Notes: a model not told the origin generated them from the letters alone. A stretch of 18,294 nt of DNA from Bacillota bacterium (GCA_023415715.1 JAEZJP010000242.1:1-18294); one strand, 5' to 3'; counted from the first letter of the stretch, positions 1 to 7,477 are shown. Translations and numbers: made by a program.

Positions 1-256
1 AGGTCAGGTGCGAAGCATCGCCAACGTCATCTATATCCCCGGTGCGCACGCACTTTTGCACGTCTGTAAGCCTGGTCCCGGCGGGGTGCTTGGCGCCCAT
101 CAGATACGGAACCAGCGGATGCATGCCTGCGGTGGTAAATAGCACCGTAGGGTCATTTTCCGGAATAATGGAAGCGCTGGGGATCACGGCATGCCCCTTG
201 GACTGAAAAAACTTCAAAAACAGCGACCTTAATTCATTGGACGTAAGCGGCTTCAT
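1..256 (-). CDS. alaS: Alanyl-tRNA synthetase, N-terminal fragment (runs off the window)
   Basis: Translating the minus strand from the ATG at 254-256 gives 85 residues that match the N-terminus of class II alanyl-tRNA synthetase. It starts MKPLTSNELRSLFLKFFQSK and contains the hallmark segments NDPTVLFTTAGMHPLVPY and QKCVRTGDIDDVG, which belong to the aminoacylation domain (motif 1 region). The enzyme charges tRNA-Ala with alanine in the cytoplasm and is essential. The ATG is preceded on the minus strand by GAAGGAGCG, a good ribosome binding site. The gene is divergent from the ABC exporter cassette to its right and has its own consensus promoter. Only the first tenth or so of the protein is in the window, so the editing and C-terminal domains cannot be checked. 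Confidence 0.95.
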   Translation of the reverse strand, partial: MKPLTSNELRSLFLKFFQSKGHAVIPSASIIPENDPTVLFTTAGMHPLVPYLMGAKHPAGTRLTDVQKCVRTGDIDDVGDASHLT

Positions 257-282
257 AACCTTATTCGCTCCTTCATCCTTCA

Positions 283-306
283 GGCCGCAGCACCATTTGT
301 GCGGCC
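283..306 (-). promoter_or_regulatory. Perfect 7-bp hairpin in the alaS 5' leader
   Basis: On the minus strand, GGCCGCA (306-300) pairs perfectly with TGCGGCC (289-283) around a 10-nt loop. It sits in the short alaS leader, about 25 nt upstream of the start and just before the ribosome binding site. No T tract follows, so it is not an intrinsic terminator. I see no T-box layout (no specifier stem and no T-box bulge), and the leader is only about 75 nt. It could modulate mRNA stability or translation, but its role is inferred. Confidence 0.4.
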
Positions 307-336
307 ATATTCAGGCAATATCCTGCAATTCGCTAC

Positions 337-366
337 ATTATAAGGGAGACAGGCATTTGCTGTCAA
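337..366 (-). promoter_or_regulatory. alaS promoter
   Basis: On the minus strand, TTGACA (366-361) and TATAAT (342-337) are separated by 18 bp. Both hexamers are exact sigma-A consensus. They lie about 80 bp upstream of the alaS ATG and point toward it. Confidence 0.85.
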
Positions 367-397
367 GAAAGGTAAACAAAAAGGCCATTTATCCCCA

Positions 398-426
398 TTG
401 ACAGATTCCTTCTTTTGCCATATACT
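398..426 (+). promoter_or_regulatory. Promoter of the leader and MacB-type ABC exporter operon
   Basis: TTGACA (398-403), a 17-bp spacer and TATACT (421-426) form a near-consensus sigma-A promoter on the plus strand. Transcription would start near 433, leaving a leader of about 260 nt before the ABC ATPase gene. It lies back to back with the alaS promoter, only about 30 bp away. Confidence 0.85.
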
Positions 427-466
427 GAAAATATCTCTTTGCACTGCATTACATTCTCTAACCGGA

Positions 467-544
467 ATGCGAGTTCAACAGTACAAACTGAGCAGGCGAT
501 GGGCCGGCAACGGCCTGTGGGGCTGGGCCGTCAAACGGCAGTAG
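467..544 (+). CDS. Putative 25-residue regulatory leader peptide (upstream ORF)
   Basis: A short ORF begins with ATG at 467, about 34 nt after the predicted transcription start, and stops with TAG at 542-544. It encodes 25 residues beginning MRVQQYKLSRRW and ending WAVKRQ. Three of the 25 residues are Trp (codons at 500, 518 and 524), and it carries basic pairs (RR at 494-499, KR at 533-538). Its stop codon lies inside the first arm of the antiterminator hairpin (541-549), so where a ribosome pauses in this ORF would decide which RNA fold forms. This is the classic layout of ribosome-mediated attenuation in Firmicute drug-resistance genes. The ribosome binding site is weak (only CGGA just before the ATG), so translation is inferred. 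The ligand or drug sensed is unknown. Confidence 0.5.
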   Translation: MRVQQYKLSRRWAGNGLWGWAVKRQ

Positions 545-561
545 GTGTGTTACACATCTGC
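541..561 (+). promoter_or_regulatory. Antiterminator hairpin of the ABC exporter leader
   Basis: GTAGGTGTG (541-549) pairs with CACATCTGC (553-561) around a TTA loop, with two G-U pairs. The 3' arm is also the 5' arm of the terminator at 552-588, so the two folds exclude each other. The 5' arm is nearly identical to the terminator 3' arm (GCAGGTGTG, 579-587). Two more short hairpins precede it: 502-515 with a GCAA tetraloop and 527-539 with a CAA triloop. The structure reads as an attenuation switch. Confidence 0.6.
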
Positions 562-594
562 GGGACAGTGTATGTTTCGCAGGTGTGTTTTTTT
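552..594 (+). terminator. Intrinsic terminator inside the leader (attenuator)
   Basis: ACACATCTGCG (552-562) pairs with CGCAGGTGTGT (578-588) to give an 11-bp stem with one G-U pair and a 15-nt loop. Seven T residues follow (588-594). It lies between the promoter at 398-426 and the ATPase gene at 698, so it would stop transcription before the exporter genes unless the competing hairpin at 541-561 forms. Confidence 0.75.
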
Positions 595-697
595 ATATCC
601 ATGGCGAAACATACGGTTGAATGAAGTGCCTGAGATCTTCAACAGGGCTCCCAAGGTGACTTAGGAACTCAAAAAAAGAATTCAGGAGGAACACATC

Positions 698-1405
698 ATG
701 AACCGGATATTCATTCAGGTGGAAAACTTAACCAAAGCCTATCCATCCGGTACAGAAACGCTCAAAGCGGTGGACGGCATTGCCCTCTCCATTGAACAGG
801 GGGAAACGGTGACCATTCTCGGGCCTTCGGGCAGCGGAAAATCCACCCTCATGAACATGATAGGCGGCATCGACAGGCCGGACGCAGGCAGCATATTCAT
901 CGATGGCACGGATATCACAAAGCTTACCAAAGCGAAGCTCACCGCCTACAGGCGGGAATCCATCGGCTTTGTATTTCAGTTTTACAACCTGATCCCCGAC
1001 CTCAACGTATACGAAAACGTGGAGGTAGTGGCCGACATATGCAAAAATCCTTTGAACATCGACATGCTCCTTGACACGCTTGGGCTTTCCGGGCAGGGTA
1101 AAAAGTATCCTGTGGAGCTATCCGGCGGGCAGCAGCAGCGGGTGGCCATTGCCCGTGCCATTGTGAAAAATCCGAAGATCCTTTTGTGCGACGAGCCCAC
1201 CGGCGCCTTGGATTCCAAAACGTCGCTGGACATACTGAAGCTCATGAATGAGGTGCACCACGCATACGGCACCACCATTTTGATCATCACCCACAACACC
1301 GCCATCGCTGCCGTAACCCACCGTACCATCAGGCTAAAGGACGGCAAGGTCGCGCTCGACGAAGTCAACAAGGAAATCCTGCCTGTTGACCGGATTGTAT
1401 GGTAG
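698..1405 (+). CDS. ABC transporter ATP-binding protein, MacB/LolD (FtsE-like) type
   Basis: This 235-residue nucleotide-binding subunit hydrolyses ATP to drive the FtsX-type permease encoded directly downstream. All ABC motifs are present: Walker A GPSGSGKST (42-50), Q-loop FVFQFYNLIP with Q94, signature LSGGQQQR (141-148), Walker B ILLCDEP (161-167), D-loop GALD (169-172) and the switch His199 in ITH. The LSGGQQQR signature and the DEPTGALDS segment are typical of the MacB/LolD branch, which handles lipoproteins, peptides and antibiotics at the membrane. The start ATG follows AGGAGG with good spacing. The stop at 1403-1405 is nearly adjacent to the permease start, so the two form an operon. 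Expression is probably controlled by the attenuator leader upstream. The substrate cannot be told from sequence. Confidence 0.93.
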   Translation: MNRIFIQVENLTKAYPSGTETLKAVDGIALSIEQGETVTILGPSGSGKSTLMNMIGGIDRPDAGSIFIDGTDITKLTKAKLTAYRRESIGFVFQFYNLIPDLNVYENVEVVADICKNPLNIDMLLDTLGLSGQGKKYPVELSGGQQQRVAIARAIVKNPKILLCDEPTGALDSKTSLDILKLMNEVHHAYGTTILIITHNTAIAAVTHRTIRLKDGKVALDEVNKEILPVDRIVW

Positions 1406-1414
1406 GTGACGCAT

Positions 1415-3655
1415 ATGAGTTTGAACAAGCGGATCACAAGAATGTTTCTTGCCCACAAGTCATCCTATATCGGCATGCTGCTTCTGGTGCTGCTCTCCAC
1501 CGCCTGCTACCTTGGCTTTAAAACACCCATGGCCGGCATAAGGCAGGGCGTAATAAACAACCGGGAAAACAGCAAATTGGAAGACGCCAGCTTTTCCCTT
1601 TCTGTAACCATGAGCGACGCAATGCTGTCTCTATATGAAAATCTCTTTTCCCTGTCGCTGGAAGAGTGCCCGTCCATTGAAATGGATGAAGGCTATCAGG
1701 GCGCGGCGCTAAGGCTTTTCCCTAAGGCGCAGAAAATGAATCTTCCTTTGCTGTATGAGGGGGAAGACATCACAAACAGTGCGGATATACTGGTAGACCG
1801 GTACTTTTTCAATGCCCAGGGGCTGACCTTCGGGGACACGGTCACGCTGTTTGGGAAGGTATATACCATCCGCGGCATTTTCACCACGCCCAATTACCTC
1901 ACAGTAACGCGGCGAGATACAGACTTTATGGCGGACGGATCGAAATTCGGGCTTGTGCTGATGAGCCGGGACGCGTTTTCCGCACTGCCTGCGCAGGAGA
2001 TGAAAACAGACTATGCGGTGCGGTTTTCCAGTGATAATGAAAAAGCGTTCCGCACCATGCTTTCGCTGACAAACTTCATTACGGACTGGGTGCCAAGAAG
2101 CACCAACACCCGCATTACCAACTTTGACGGGGAAATTGGAGCCATTGTCGTCATGAGTGTTGTGGCTCCCCTGTTTTTGCTGCTGGTGAGCACGGCGATA
2201 TTGGCTGTTGTGCAATCCCGGATGCTGAAAAAGGAATATCCGTATATCGGTACCCTGACGGCGCTGGGGTATAGGAAGCGAGAAATCCTGCTCCATTACC
2301 TGCGCCTTCCGGCAGCGCTTTCCCTGTTAGGGTCCGCGCTTGGCGTTGCGTTGGGATTTTTCCTGATCAAGCCGTTTACCCTGGTGACTTCCACGGAATA
2401 CAATATTCCCCGTACTCTCCTCAACGTCAATCCATGGGATATAGCGCTGATCCTTTGTGTTCCCATCCTGCTCAACTGCCTTGCGGTGGCCTTTTCCGTT
2501 CTGCATGCCCTGCGTATAGACACGGTGCATTTGCTCAAAGGCGATACAGCATCCAAACGGCACGGGCTACTTATACGGCTAGTTCCCTATAAGAAGGGAT
2601 CCTTCAAAACCCGCTTCCGGCTGAAGGAGAACTTGTGCAACCTGCCCCGCAGCCTCCTGATGCTTACGGGCATCGTGGCAGCATCCCTGTTCATGATGAC
2701 CGGGTTTTTGTTCTATGGCGCACTGGATTTTATGTTTGAGTGCAATTTCAATACCCTGTTTGGCTTCAGGTACCAGTATGTGTATAACACCCTGGAAACA
2801 GAAAACTCAACAGCCGGTGAGCCGTATATGATGGCTTCCTACTATTTCGACAAGGGCGGCAGCCACATCAATTTCACTATCCATGGAACGGCGGATAACC
2901 CTAAGTACATTCGCTTGAAGGACAGCAACGGTCAGGAAATTGACCCCAGCAAAACTGTCGCCACCAGGAGCGCAGCCCGCCGCATGGGCTGGAAAGAGGG
3001 CGACACCGTAACCGTGGTGAGCAACGCGACGCTTGCAAAAGTCACCTTGACCATAGATGAGATATGCGATATTCGGTACAGCGACTATGTTTTCATGCCC
3101 ATGAAAAAGCTCAATGGGATGCTGAACCTGAATGAGGATACGCATATAGGCGTTTATTCGGCTGAACCGCTTCCAATGGATCAAAATATTGTGGAAGATG
3201 TGCTGACGGCGGATGACAGCCAGGCTGGGGCGCAGGCTTCCGTGGCCGCATTCCGCGCATATCTTTATATCCTGGCATCGTTTTCCTCCCTCATCAGCCT
3301 GATTGTTGTGTATATCGTAACCTCCATGCTCATTGAGGAAAACCGAAAGAACATCTCGCTGATGAAGGTCATGGGATATCAGGATAAAGAGGTATCACGC
3401 CTGCTGCTCCACTCCACCTCCTTTCTGGCCTTCATCGGTTTTTTTCTGGCCATACCGCTGACACTCAGCCTGGTACGCTCCTTTTTCGGGATGCTGACTT
3501 CCAACATGTTCTTTGACTTTGCCGTAAACCTTTCATGGCAGCACGGGATTTACTCCCTTGTGCTGGTGATGATGGTGTACTATTTGACACTTTTCATGAA
3601 CAGACGGAAAGTACAGCGCATAAACATGGCCGAAAGCCTGAAAGCCAGGGAATAG
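1415..3655 (+). CDS. FtsX-family ABC transporter permease (two FtsX modules)
   Basis: A protein of 746 residues with the duplicated FtsX layout of Firmicute exporters. A first transmembrane helix lies near residues 15-35 and an extracytoplasmic domain of about 200 residues follows. Next come three helices around residues 240-370, then another helix near 410-435 (LLMLTGIVAASLFMMTGF). A second extracytoplasmic region and three C-terminal helices complete it. The conserved FtsX feature of a cytoplasmic loop followed by a basic/Gly-rich turn appears twice (TLTALGYRKREILL and SLMKVMGYQDKEVSRLLL). It pairs with the preceding ATPase to make a putative exporter or resistance pump. A GTG at 1406 is in frame, but I prefer ATG 1415 because AGGTG (1404-1408) sits at the right distance from it. 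The substrate is unknown; peptide or antibiotic export is inferred from the family. Confidence 0.88.
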   Translation: MSLNKRITRMFLAHKSSYIGMLLLVLLSTACYLGFKTPMAGIRQGVINNRENSKLEDASFSLSVTMSDAMLSLYENLFSLSLEECPSIEMDEGYQGAALRLFPKAQKMNLPLLYEGEDITNSADILVDRYFFNAQGLTFGDTVTLFGKVYTIRGIFTTPNYLTVTRRDTDFMADGSKFGLVLMSRDAFSALPAQEMKTDYAVRFSSDNEKAFRTMLSLTNFITDWVPRSTNTRITNFDGEIGAIVVMSVVAPLFLLLVSTAILAVVQSRMLKKEYPYIGTLTALGYRKREILLHYLRLPAALSLLGSALGVALGFFLIKPFTLVTSTEYNIPRTLLNVNPWDIALILCVPILLNCLAVAFSVLHALRIDTVHLLKGDTASKRHGLLIRLVPYKKGSFKTRFRLKENLCNLPRSLLMLTGIVAASLFMMTGFLFYGALDFMFECNFNTLFGFRYQYVYNTLETENSTAGEPYMMASYYFDKGGSHINFTIHGTADNPKYIRLKDSNGQEIDPSKTVATRSAARRMGWKEGDTVTVVSNATLAKVTLTIDEICDIRYSDYVFMPMKKLNGMLNLNEDTHIGVYSAEPLPMDQNIVEDVLTADDSQAGAQASVAAFRAYLYILASFSSLISLIVVYIVTSMLIEENRKNISLMKVMGYQDKEVSRLLLHSTSFLAFIGFFLAIPLTLSLVRSFFGMLTSNMFFDFAVNLSWQHGIYSLVLVMMVYYLTLFMNRRKVQRINMAESLKARE

Positions 3656-3689
3656 AATCAAAAACCAGCTTTAACAGCGCGAATCAGCA

Positions 3690-3718
3690 TTGACGTACAG
3701 CCTCAATCTCATTATGAT
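3690..3718 (+). promoter_or_regulatory. Promoter of the ABC-2 exporter pair
   Basis: TTGACG (3690-3695), a 17-bp spacer and TATGAT (3713-3718) lie in the 92-bp gap after the FtsX permease and point to the next ATPase gene. I see no terminator in this gap, so read-through from the upstream operon is also possible. Confidence 0.65.
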
Positions 3719-3747
3719 GGATCCAGTGTGTAACTGGAGGGATTTTT

Positions 3748-4470
3748 TTGACTGAAAGCATTCAATTAAGCGGGGTAACAAAGTCTTTTGATGGGAAGAC
3801 CGTTCTTGACAATATTACCATTTCAGCTTATCAAGGTGAAATCCTGTGCCTTCTCGGGCCATCGGGAGCCGGAAAGACGACGCTGATCCGCTTAATCACG
3901 GGCGCCATCCGGCCGGACAGCGGTGAGATACATGTGGCCGGCAAAAAGATTCCGGACAGAAGCGCGCAGCAGGCCATTGGCTTTATGCCGCAGAACGATG
4001 CGGTATATACCGATATTTCAGGCCTGGATAATCTGCTGTTCTTCGGCCGCTTGTTCAGGATGGACAGCCGGGCATTGAAAAGCCGGGCGGAGGATGTTTT
4101 AAAGCTCATAGACCTGTACCCCGACCGGCACAAGCTGGTAGCGCATTATTCCGGCGGCATGAGAAAGCGATTGTCATTGGCCATCGCGCTTTTGCATGAT
4201 CCTGATATCCTGCTGCTGGATGAGCCGACCGTAGGCATTGATCCGGTGCTTCGCAAAACCGTATGGGATAAGTTTGAAGCTTTCCGGCAAAGCGGAAAAA
4301 CGATTGTTGTATCCACCCATGTGATGGATGAGGCTGCCCGCTGCCAGCGCGCCGCGCTTATATATGGGGGCCGGATCATTGAAAACGACAGCACCCGCAG
4401 CCTGATGGACAAAACGGAAAGCGGAAGCCTGGAAGAATTGTTTTTCATAGCACAGAAGGGAGATGCTTGA
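3748..4470 (+). CDS. ABC-2 type transporter ATP-binding protein
   Basis: A 240-residue ATPase of the drug/antibiotic-export (CcmA/DrrA-like) class. Motifs are Walker A GPSGAGKTT (37-45), Q-loop GFMPQ with Q82, signature YSGGMRKR (134-141), Walker B ILLLDEP (154-160), D-loop GIDP (163-166) and His191 in STH. The GGMRKR signature and the TVGIDP segment are characteristic of ABC-2 exporters rather than of the MacB class next door. The start is TTG at 3748, supported by GGAGG seven bases upstream; no ATG fits. Its 3' end abuts the next gene, a membrane permease, so the two are translationally linked. It would energise export of an unknown compound. The C-terminus is short, without the long extension seen in some resistance ATPases. 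Confidence 0.92.
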   Translation: MTESIQLSGVTKSFDGKTVLDNITISAYQGEILCLLGPSGAGKTTLIRLITGAIRPDSGEIHVAGKKIPDRSAQQAIGFMPQNDAVYTDISGLDNLLFFGRLFRMDSRALKSRAEDVLKLIDLYPDRHKLVAHYSGGMRKRLSLAIALLHDPDILLLDEPTVGIDPVLRKTVWDKFEAFRQSGKTIVVSTHVMDEAARCQRAALIYGGRIIENDSTRSLMDKTESGSLEELFFIAQKGDA

Positions 4471-4471
4471 T

Positions 4472-5488
4472 TTGAAAGGCATTATTCTTCGGATCATAAA
4501 GCAAATGGGCAATGACAAGCGTACCCTGGCGCTGATTCTTGTGGCGCCGGTCATTATCATGTGTTTAATGTATTTGCTTCTGGGTAAAAACGATTATAAA
4601 CCATCTATCAGCGTCGCAGAAAGCTTTCCCAAGGCACTTACAGCGGCACTTGAAAAGCAGGATGTACGCATTCTTACCCTGGCGCAAGGCGACGACCCGG
4701 AATTGCTTTTGAAAAACAAAGATGCCGACGCGGTGCTTTCTATGGAAGGCACCACGCTTACGCTTCAAATGCTGGAAGCGGACAGCGTAAAAACGGCAAA
4801 AATAACAGCGGCTTTGAAAGAAGCAATGACTTCCCTTCTGCCGCTGGGTAAGCTAACGATCTCCTTCGTGTACGGCGGTGCTGACACCACACCGTTCAAC
4901 AGCCTGGGCTATGTATTGCTGGGCGTACTATCCTTCTTTTTTGTGTTCATCATTTCCGGCATCACTTTTGTCAGGGAAAGGGAAAGCGGTACGCTGGAGA
5001 GGCTGATGACCACACCGGTGCACAGATGGCAGGTGGTAGGCGGGTATACCGTGGGCTTTGGCCTGTTTGCCGCTGCACAGGGAATTGTGATTACGCTGTT
5101 TATCAAATATGTTCTGGGCATTGCGTTTGCGGGGAACTTGCTATTGGCTATCCTGCTGATGAGCTTGCTTTCATTTTCGGCCGTCTCGGCCGGGGCTTTG
5201 GTCTCCATCTTTGCAAACAACGAATTCCAGGTCATGCAGTTTATTCCGATCGTCATCATACCGCAGATCTTTTTTTCGGGGCTCCTGTCCATTGATACCC
5301 TGCCCTACGGTTTAGGCAACCTGGCCTACCTGATGCCCGTCTATTACGGCTGCGCAGGGTTGAAAAGCGTAATGGTCATGGGCATGGGAATCAAGGAAAC
5401 GGCAGGATATTTGGGGATGCTGCTGATTATCATCGGGATTTTGTCCACCTTGAATATCCTCGCCCTGAAAAGATACAGAAGCCTGTAA
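4472..5488 (+). CDS. ABC-2 type transporter permease
   Basis: The predicted protein has about 338 residues and the ABC-2 membrane layout. There is one N-terminal helix (near residues 15-36, LALILVAPVIIMCLMYLLLG) and an extracytoplasmic region to about residue 145. Five to six C-terminal helices follow, with the family segment RERESGTLERLMTTPVHRWQ after the second helix. It forms the pore for the ATPase encoded just upstream. Two starts are possible. ATG 4463 overlaps the ATPase stop, but AAGGGAG (4456-4462) then touches the start codon. TTG 4472 has 9-nt spacing and is preferred. The stop is only 3 bp from the end of the convergent minus-strand gene. No neighbouring regulator gene is present. 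The substrate is unknown. Confidence 0.88.
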   Translation: MKGIILRIIKQMGNDKRTLALILVAPVIIMCLMYLLLGKNDYKPSISVAESFPKALTAALEKQDVRILTLAQGDDPELLLKNKDADAVLSMEGTTLTLQMLEADSVKTAKITAALKEAMTSLLPLGKLTISFVYGGADTTPFNSLGYVLLGVLSFFFVFIISGITFVRERESGTLERLMTTPVHRWQVVGGYTVGFGLFAAAQGIVITLFIKYVLGIAFAGNLLLAILLMSLLSFSAVSAGALVSIFANNEFQVMQFIPIVIIPQIFFSGLLSIDTLPYGLGNLAYLMPVYYGCAGLKSVMVMGMGIKETAGYLGMLLIIIGILSTLNILALKRYRSL

Positions 5489-5491
5489 AAT

Positions 5492-5869
5492 TCAGCGGGA
5501 CGCGCGTATGGACAGCGTAAGCAAAAACCCCAAAAAAGCGTTCTCCACCATCAGCACCTGCCCGCTGATGGCAGTAAGGAATGACAGGGCATCCATGCGG
5601 ATAACTCCCGCTTGATGAAGGTACTGGTAAAGAACAAGCAGGAAGAGCAGGGTCGTGGGAACCCAGTAGAGCCTGGCAAACGCTTCCCGCTTTCTCCCGC
5701 CCATCAGCGGAATCAAAAGCGCCAAGGCAGTCCCCAGCAGCAGCCCCTTTAACACAAACTCAAAGAAACCAAGCTCCGAAAATGTATTGCTGAGGAAAGG
5801 AAACAATACGGCAAGCAGCAAACAAATCAGAAGCGGTATCAATACCACCAGCAGTTTGCGCAAAAACAC
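5492..5869 (-). CDS. Hypothetical small membrane protein, last gene of the trmD operon
   Basis: A 125-residue, strongly hydrophobic protein that I do not recognise. About four helices are visible: residues 5-27 (LLVVLIPLLICLLLAVLFPF), about 38-56, about 68-84 (WVPTTLLFLLVLYQYL) and about 100-120. There is no signal peptidase site, no conserved catalytic motif and no large soluble domain. The start is GTG at 5867-5869, chosen because GGGAGGGA precedes it at good spacing. It begins 16 nt after the trmD stop and so is probably co-transcribed with it. In many Firmicutes the gene in this place is rplS, which is not present here. Its function is unknown. It ends 3 bp from the convergent ABC-2 permease. 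Confidence 0.75.
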   Translation of the reverse strand: MFLRKLLVVLIPLLICLLLAVLFPFLSNTFSELGFFEFVLKGLLLGTALALLIPLMGGRKREAFARLYWVPTTLLFLLVLYQYLHQAGVIRMDALSFLTAISGQVLMVENAFLGFLLTLSIRASR

Positions 5870-5885
5870 AGTTATCCCTCCCTAT

Positions 5886-6608
5886 TTACGTCTGCTCCTG
5901 TAAGAACTGTCTGTCCGCCGGGGTCAATTCCGCCTTTTCCAAAAGATCGGGGCGGAATTTTTTTGTGGTAAGTAGCGATTGCTGCCTTCTCCATGCCTTT
6001 ATTTTGGCGTGATCGCCGTTTAGCAGCACTTCCGGCACTTCCCGGCCTTCCCATTCCCTGGGTCTGGTATACTGCGGATATTCCAATAGCCCATCGGAAA
6101 AGGATTCCTCCTCAGGGCTTTCCTCGCTGCCCAGCACGCCGGGAATCAAACGGGCCACACAATCCACCAGCACCATGGCTGCCAGCTCGCCGCCGGTCAA
6201 AATATAGTCGCCGATGGAAATTTCCTCATCAATGCAAGCATCCAGCACACGCTGGTCAACGCCCTCATAGTGGCCGCACAAAAGCACCAGTTCGCTTTCC
6301 TTCGCCAGTTCCCGGGCTTTTGCCTGGGTGAACGTCTTTCCCCTGGGGCCCAAATAAATGCGTTTGCCGGAAAAGGGGGCTTTCGTCACTTCCGCCATGG
6401 CATCGGCAATTGGCTGGGCCATCATCACCATGCCGGCCCCGCCGCCGAAGGGATAGTCGTCGGTATTTTGATGCTTCTTGTCTGAAAAGGGGCGGATGTC
6501 CACGCATTGTATGTCTATGAGCCCGGCTTCCCTGGCGCGGCCCAGGATGCTGGCATTCAGCACGCTTTCAAACATCTGCGGGAAGATGGTGAGTATGCTA
6601 ATCTTCAA
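5886..6608 (-). CDS. trmD: tRNA (guanine-N1)-methyltransferase TrmD
   Basis: A 240-residue SPOUT methyltransferase that uses S-adenosylmethionine to make m1G37 in tRNAs with a G next to the anticodon, which prevents +1 frameshifting. Family motifs are clear: KISILTIFPQMF at the N-terminus, DDYPFGGGAGMVM (50-62), the knot segments LLCGHYEGVDQRVLD and SIGDYILTGGELAAM, and IPGVLGSEES. The length is normal for the family. The start is TTG at 6606-6608, supported by GAGGTGG upstream. It overlaps the rimM stop by 11 bp, so translation is likely coupled. It belongs to the ylxM-ffh-rpsP-khpA-rimM-trmD operon. Confidence 0.96.
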   Translation of the reverse strand: MKISILTIFPQMFESVLNASILGRAREAGLIDIQCVDIRPFSDKKHQNTDDYPFGGGAGMVMMAQPIADAMAEVTKAPFSGKRIYLGPRGKTFTQAKARELAKESELVLLCGHYEGVDQRVLDACIDEEISIGDYILTGGELAAMVLVDCVARLIPGVLGSEESPEEESFSDGLLEYPQYTRPREWEGREVPEVLLNGDHAKIKAWRRQQSLLTTKKFRPDLLEKAELTPADRQFLQEQT

Positions 6609-7122
6609 AGAAGGCCACCTCTGAAAGCTTGTCCGCGTCCAGAATGATCTTTCGTGCTTTCACATCCACCGTGGGAATGGCAGCTTTCAGCGCCGGCATC
6701 ATCATGCGGCCCCTCGGCGTATCAAACACATACACATCGGTAGGGCCTGGCTGCAGAACATCCGCAAGCTTACCGATCACGTTGCCATTTGTGTCCACCG
6801 CCTCGCAGCCGATCAAATCGCAAATGAAGTTCTCATCCTCGGAAAGCGTAACGGCATGGGCCCTGTCGACATACAGTTTTTTGCCCCGCAGCGCTTCGGC
6901 CTTGTCACGGTCGGTAACGCCGGGAAACGTTAAAAACACATCCCCGCCACTGGCCCTGGCGCCGGCAACAGGCCTTTCCTCATACCCGTTCCCGCTTTCC
7001 ATATACACCTTGGACAGCTTCAAAAAGCGGCCTGGATCGTCGGTATGGGGCTGCACCTTCACTTCCCCCATGATTCCCTGGGGCTTTGTAATTTCTCCTA
7101 TGAGCAGATATTCACTCAGCAT
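6598..7122 (-). CDS. rimM: 16S rRNA processing / 30S maturation protein RimM
   Basis: A 174-residue ribosome maturation factor that assists assembly of the 30S head domain by binding S19. It starts MLSEYLLIGEITKPQGIMGE, the typical RimM N-domain, and ends with the PRC-barrel segment (CDLIGCEAVDTNGNVIG, then MMMPALKAAIPTVDVKARKI). The ATG at 7122 is chosen because the homology starts there. GGAGG lies 10 nt upstream, and a TTG one codon earlier (7125) is an equal alternative. The reading frame can be extended to 7173, but that stretch holds a hairpin and does not resemble RimM. Its 3' end overlaps trmD. Confidence 0.95.
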   Translation of the reverse strand: MLSEYLLIGEITKPQGIMGEVKVQPHTDDPGRFLKLSKVYMESGNGYEERPVAGARASGGDVFLTFPGVTDRDKAEALRGKKLYVDRAHAVTLSEDENFICDLIGCEAVDTNGNVIGKLADVLQPGPTDVYVFDTPRGRMMMPALKAAIPTVDVKARKIILDADKLSEVAFFED

Positions 7123-7136
7123 CAAATCAAATCCTC

Positions 7137-7171
7137 CCAAAAGCAAAGGGCCGCCCCATTTTAGGCGGGCC
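7137..7171 (-). terminator. Possible weak internal terminator or attenuator between khpA and rimM
   Basis: On the minus strand, GGCCCGCC (7171-7164) faces GGCGGCCC (7155-7148) across an 8-nt loop. The fold has 5 bp, one mismatch and 2 bp. A broken T-rich run (TTTGCTTTT) follows, immediately before the rimM ribosome binding site. Such a structure inside the operon could lower rimM-trmD expression relative to rpsP-khpA. The evidence is structural only. Confidence 0.35.
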
Positions 7172-7226
7172 ATGCCAAAATATCCGGCACGGAAAACCGC
7201 TTAACATATGGGACCGCCCCAGAAGC

Positions 7227-7454
7227 TTATTGGATCTCCACAAACACAGGCTTGGTGTTTTTTGCCGTGGCGGCCTTGACCACCGCACGGATGGCCTTGG
7301 CGATGCGGCCCTGCTTGCCAATGACCTTACCCATATCCTCGGGAGCCACGTTCAGCTCCAGAATGATGGCCTCGGGGCCTTCGGTCTCATTGACCACGAC
7401 TGCATCCGGGTTTTCCACCAGGGACTTTGCTACAAATAGCACTAACTCTCGCAT
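7227..7454 (-). CDS. khpA: KH-domain RNA-binding protein KhpA (YlqC)
   Basis: A 75-residue single KH-domain protein starting MRELVLFVAKSLVENPDAV, with the RNA-binding GxxG loop in GKVIGKQGRIAKAIR (GKQG). Members of this family bind RNA in the cytoplasm, often with KhpB/Jag, and affect cell division and wall synthesis in streptococci. The gene sits directly after rpsP, its standard place. The frame can be read further upstream, but AGGAA before the ATG at 7452-7454 and the family length support this start. The stop is TAA. A 104-nt gap with a hairpin separates it from rimM. Confidence 0.93.
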   Translation of the reverse strand: MRELVLFVAKSLVENPDAVVVNETEGPEAIILELNVAPEDMGKVIGKQGRIAKAIRAVVKAATAKNTKPVFVEIQ

Positions 7455-7477
7455 GGCGTTCCTTTCCGGAACATTGC

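Noticed and set aside
415..624. 69-codon plus-strand ORF across the exporter leader
   Set aside because: It starts within the predicted promoter (before the transcription start), has no ribosome binding site and runs through the attenuator hairpins. The 25-codon ORF at 467-544 fits the RNA structure better.
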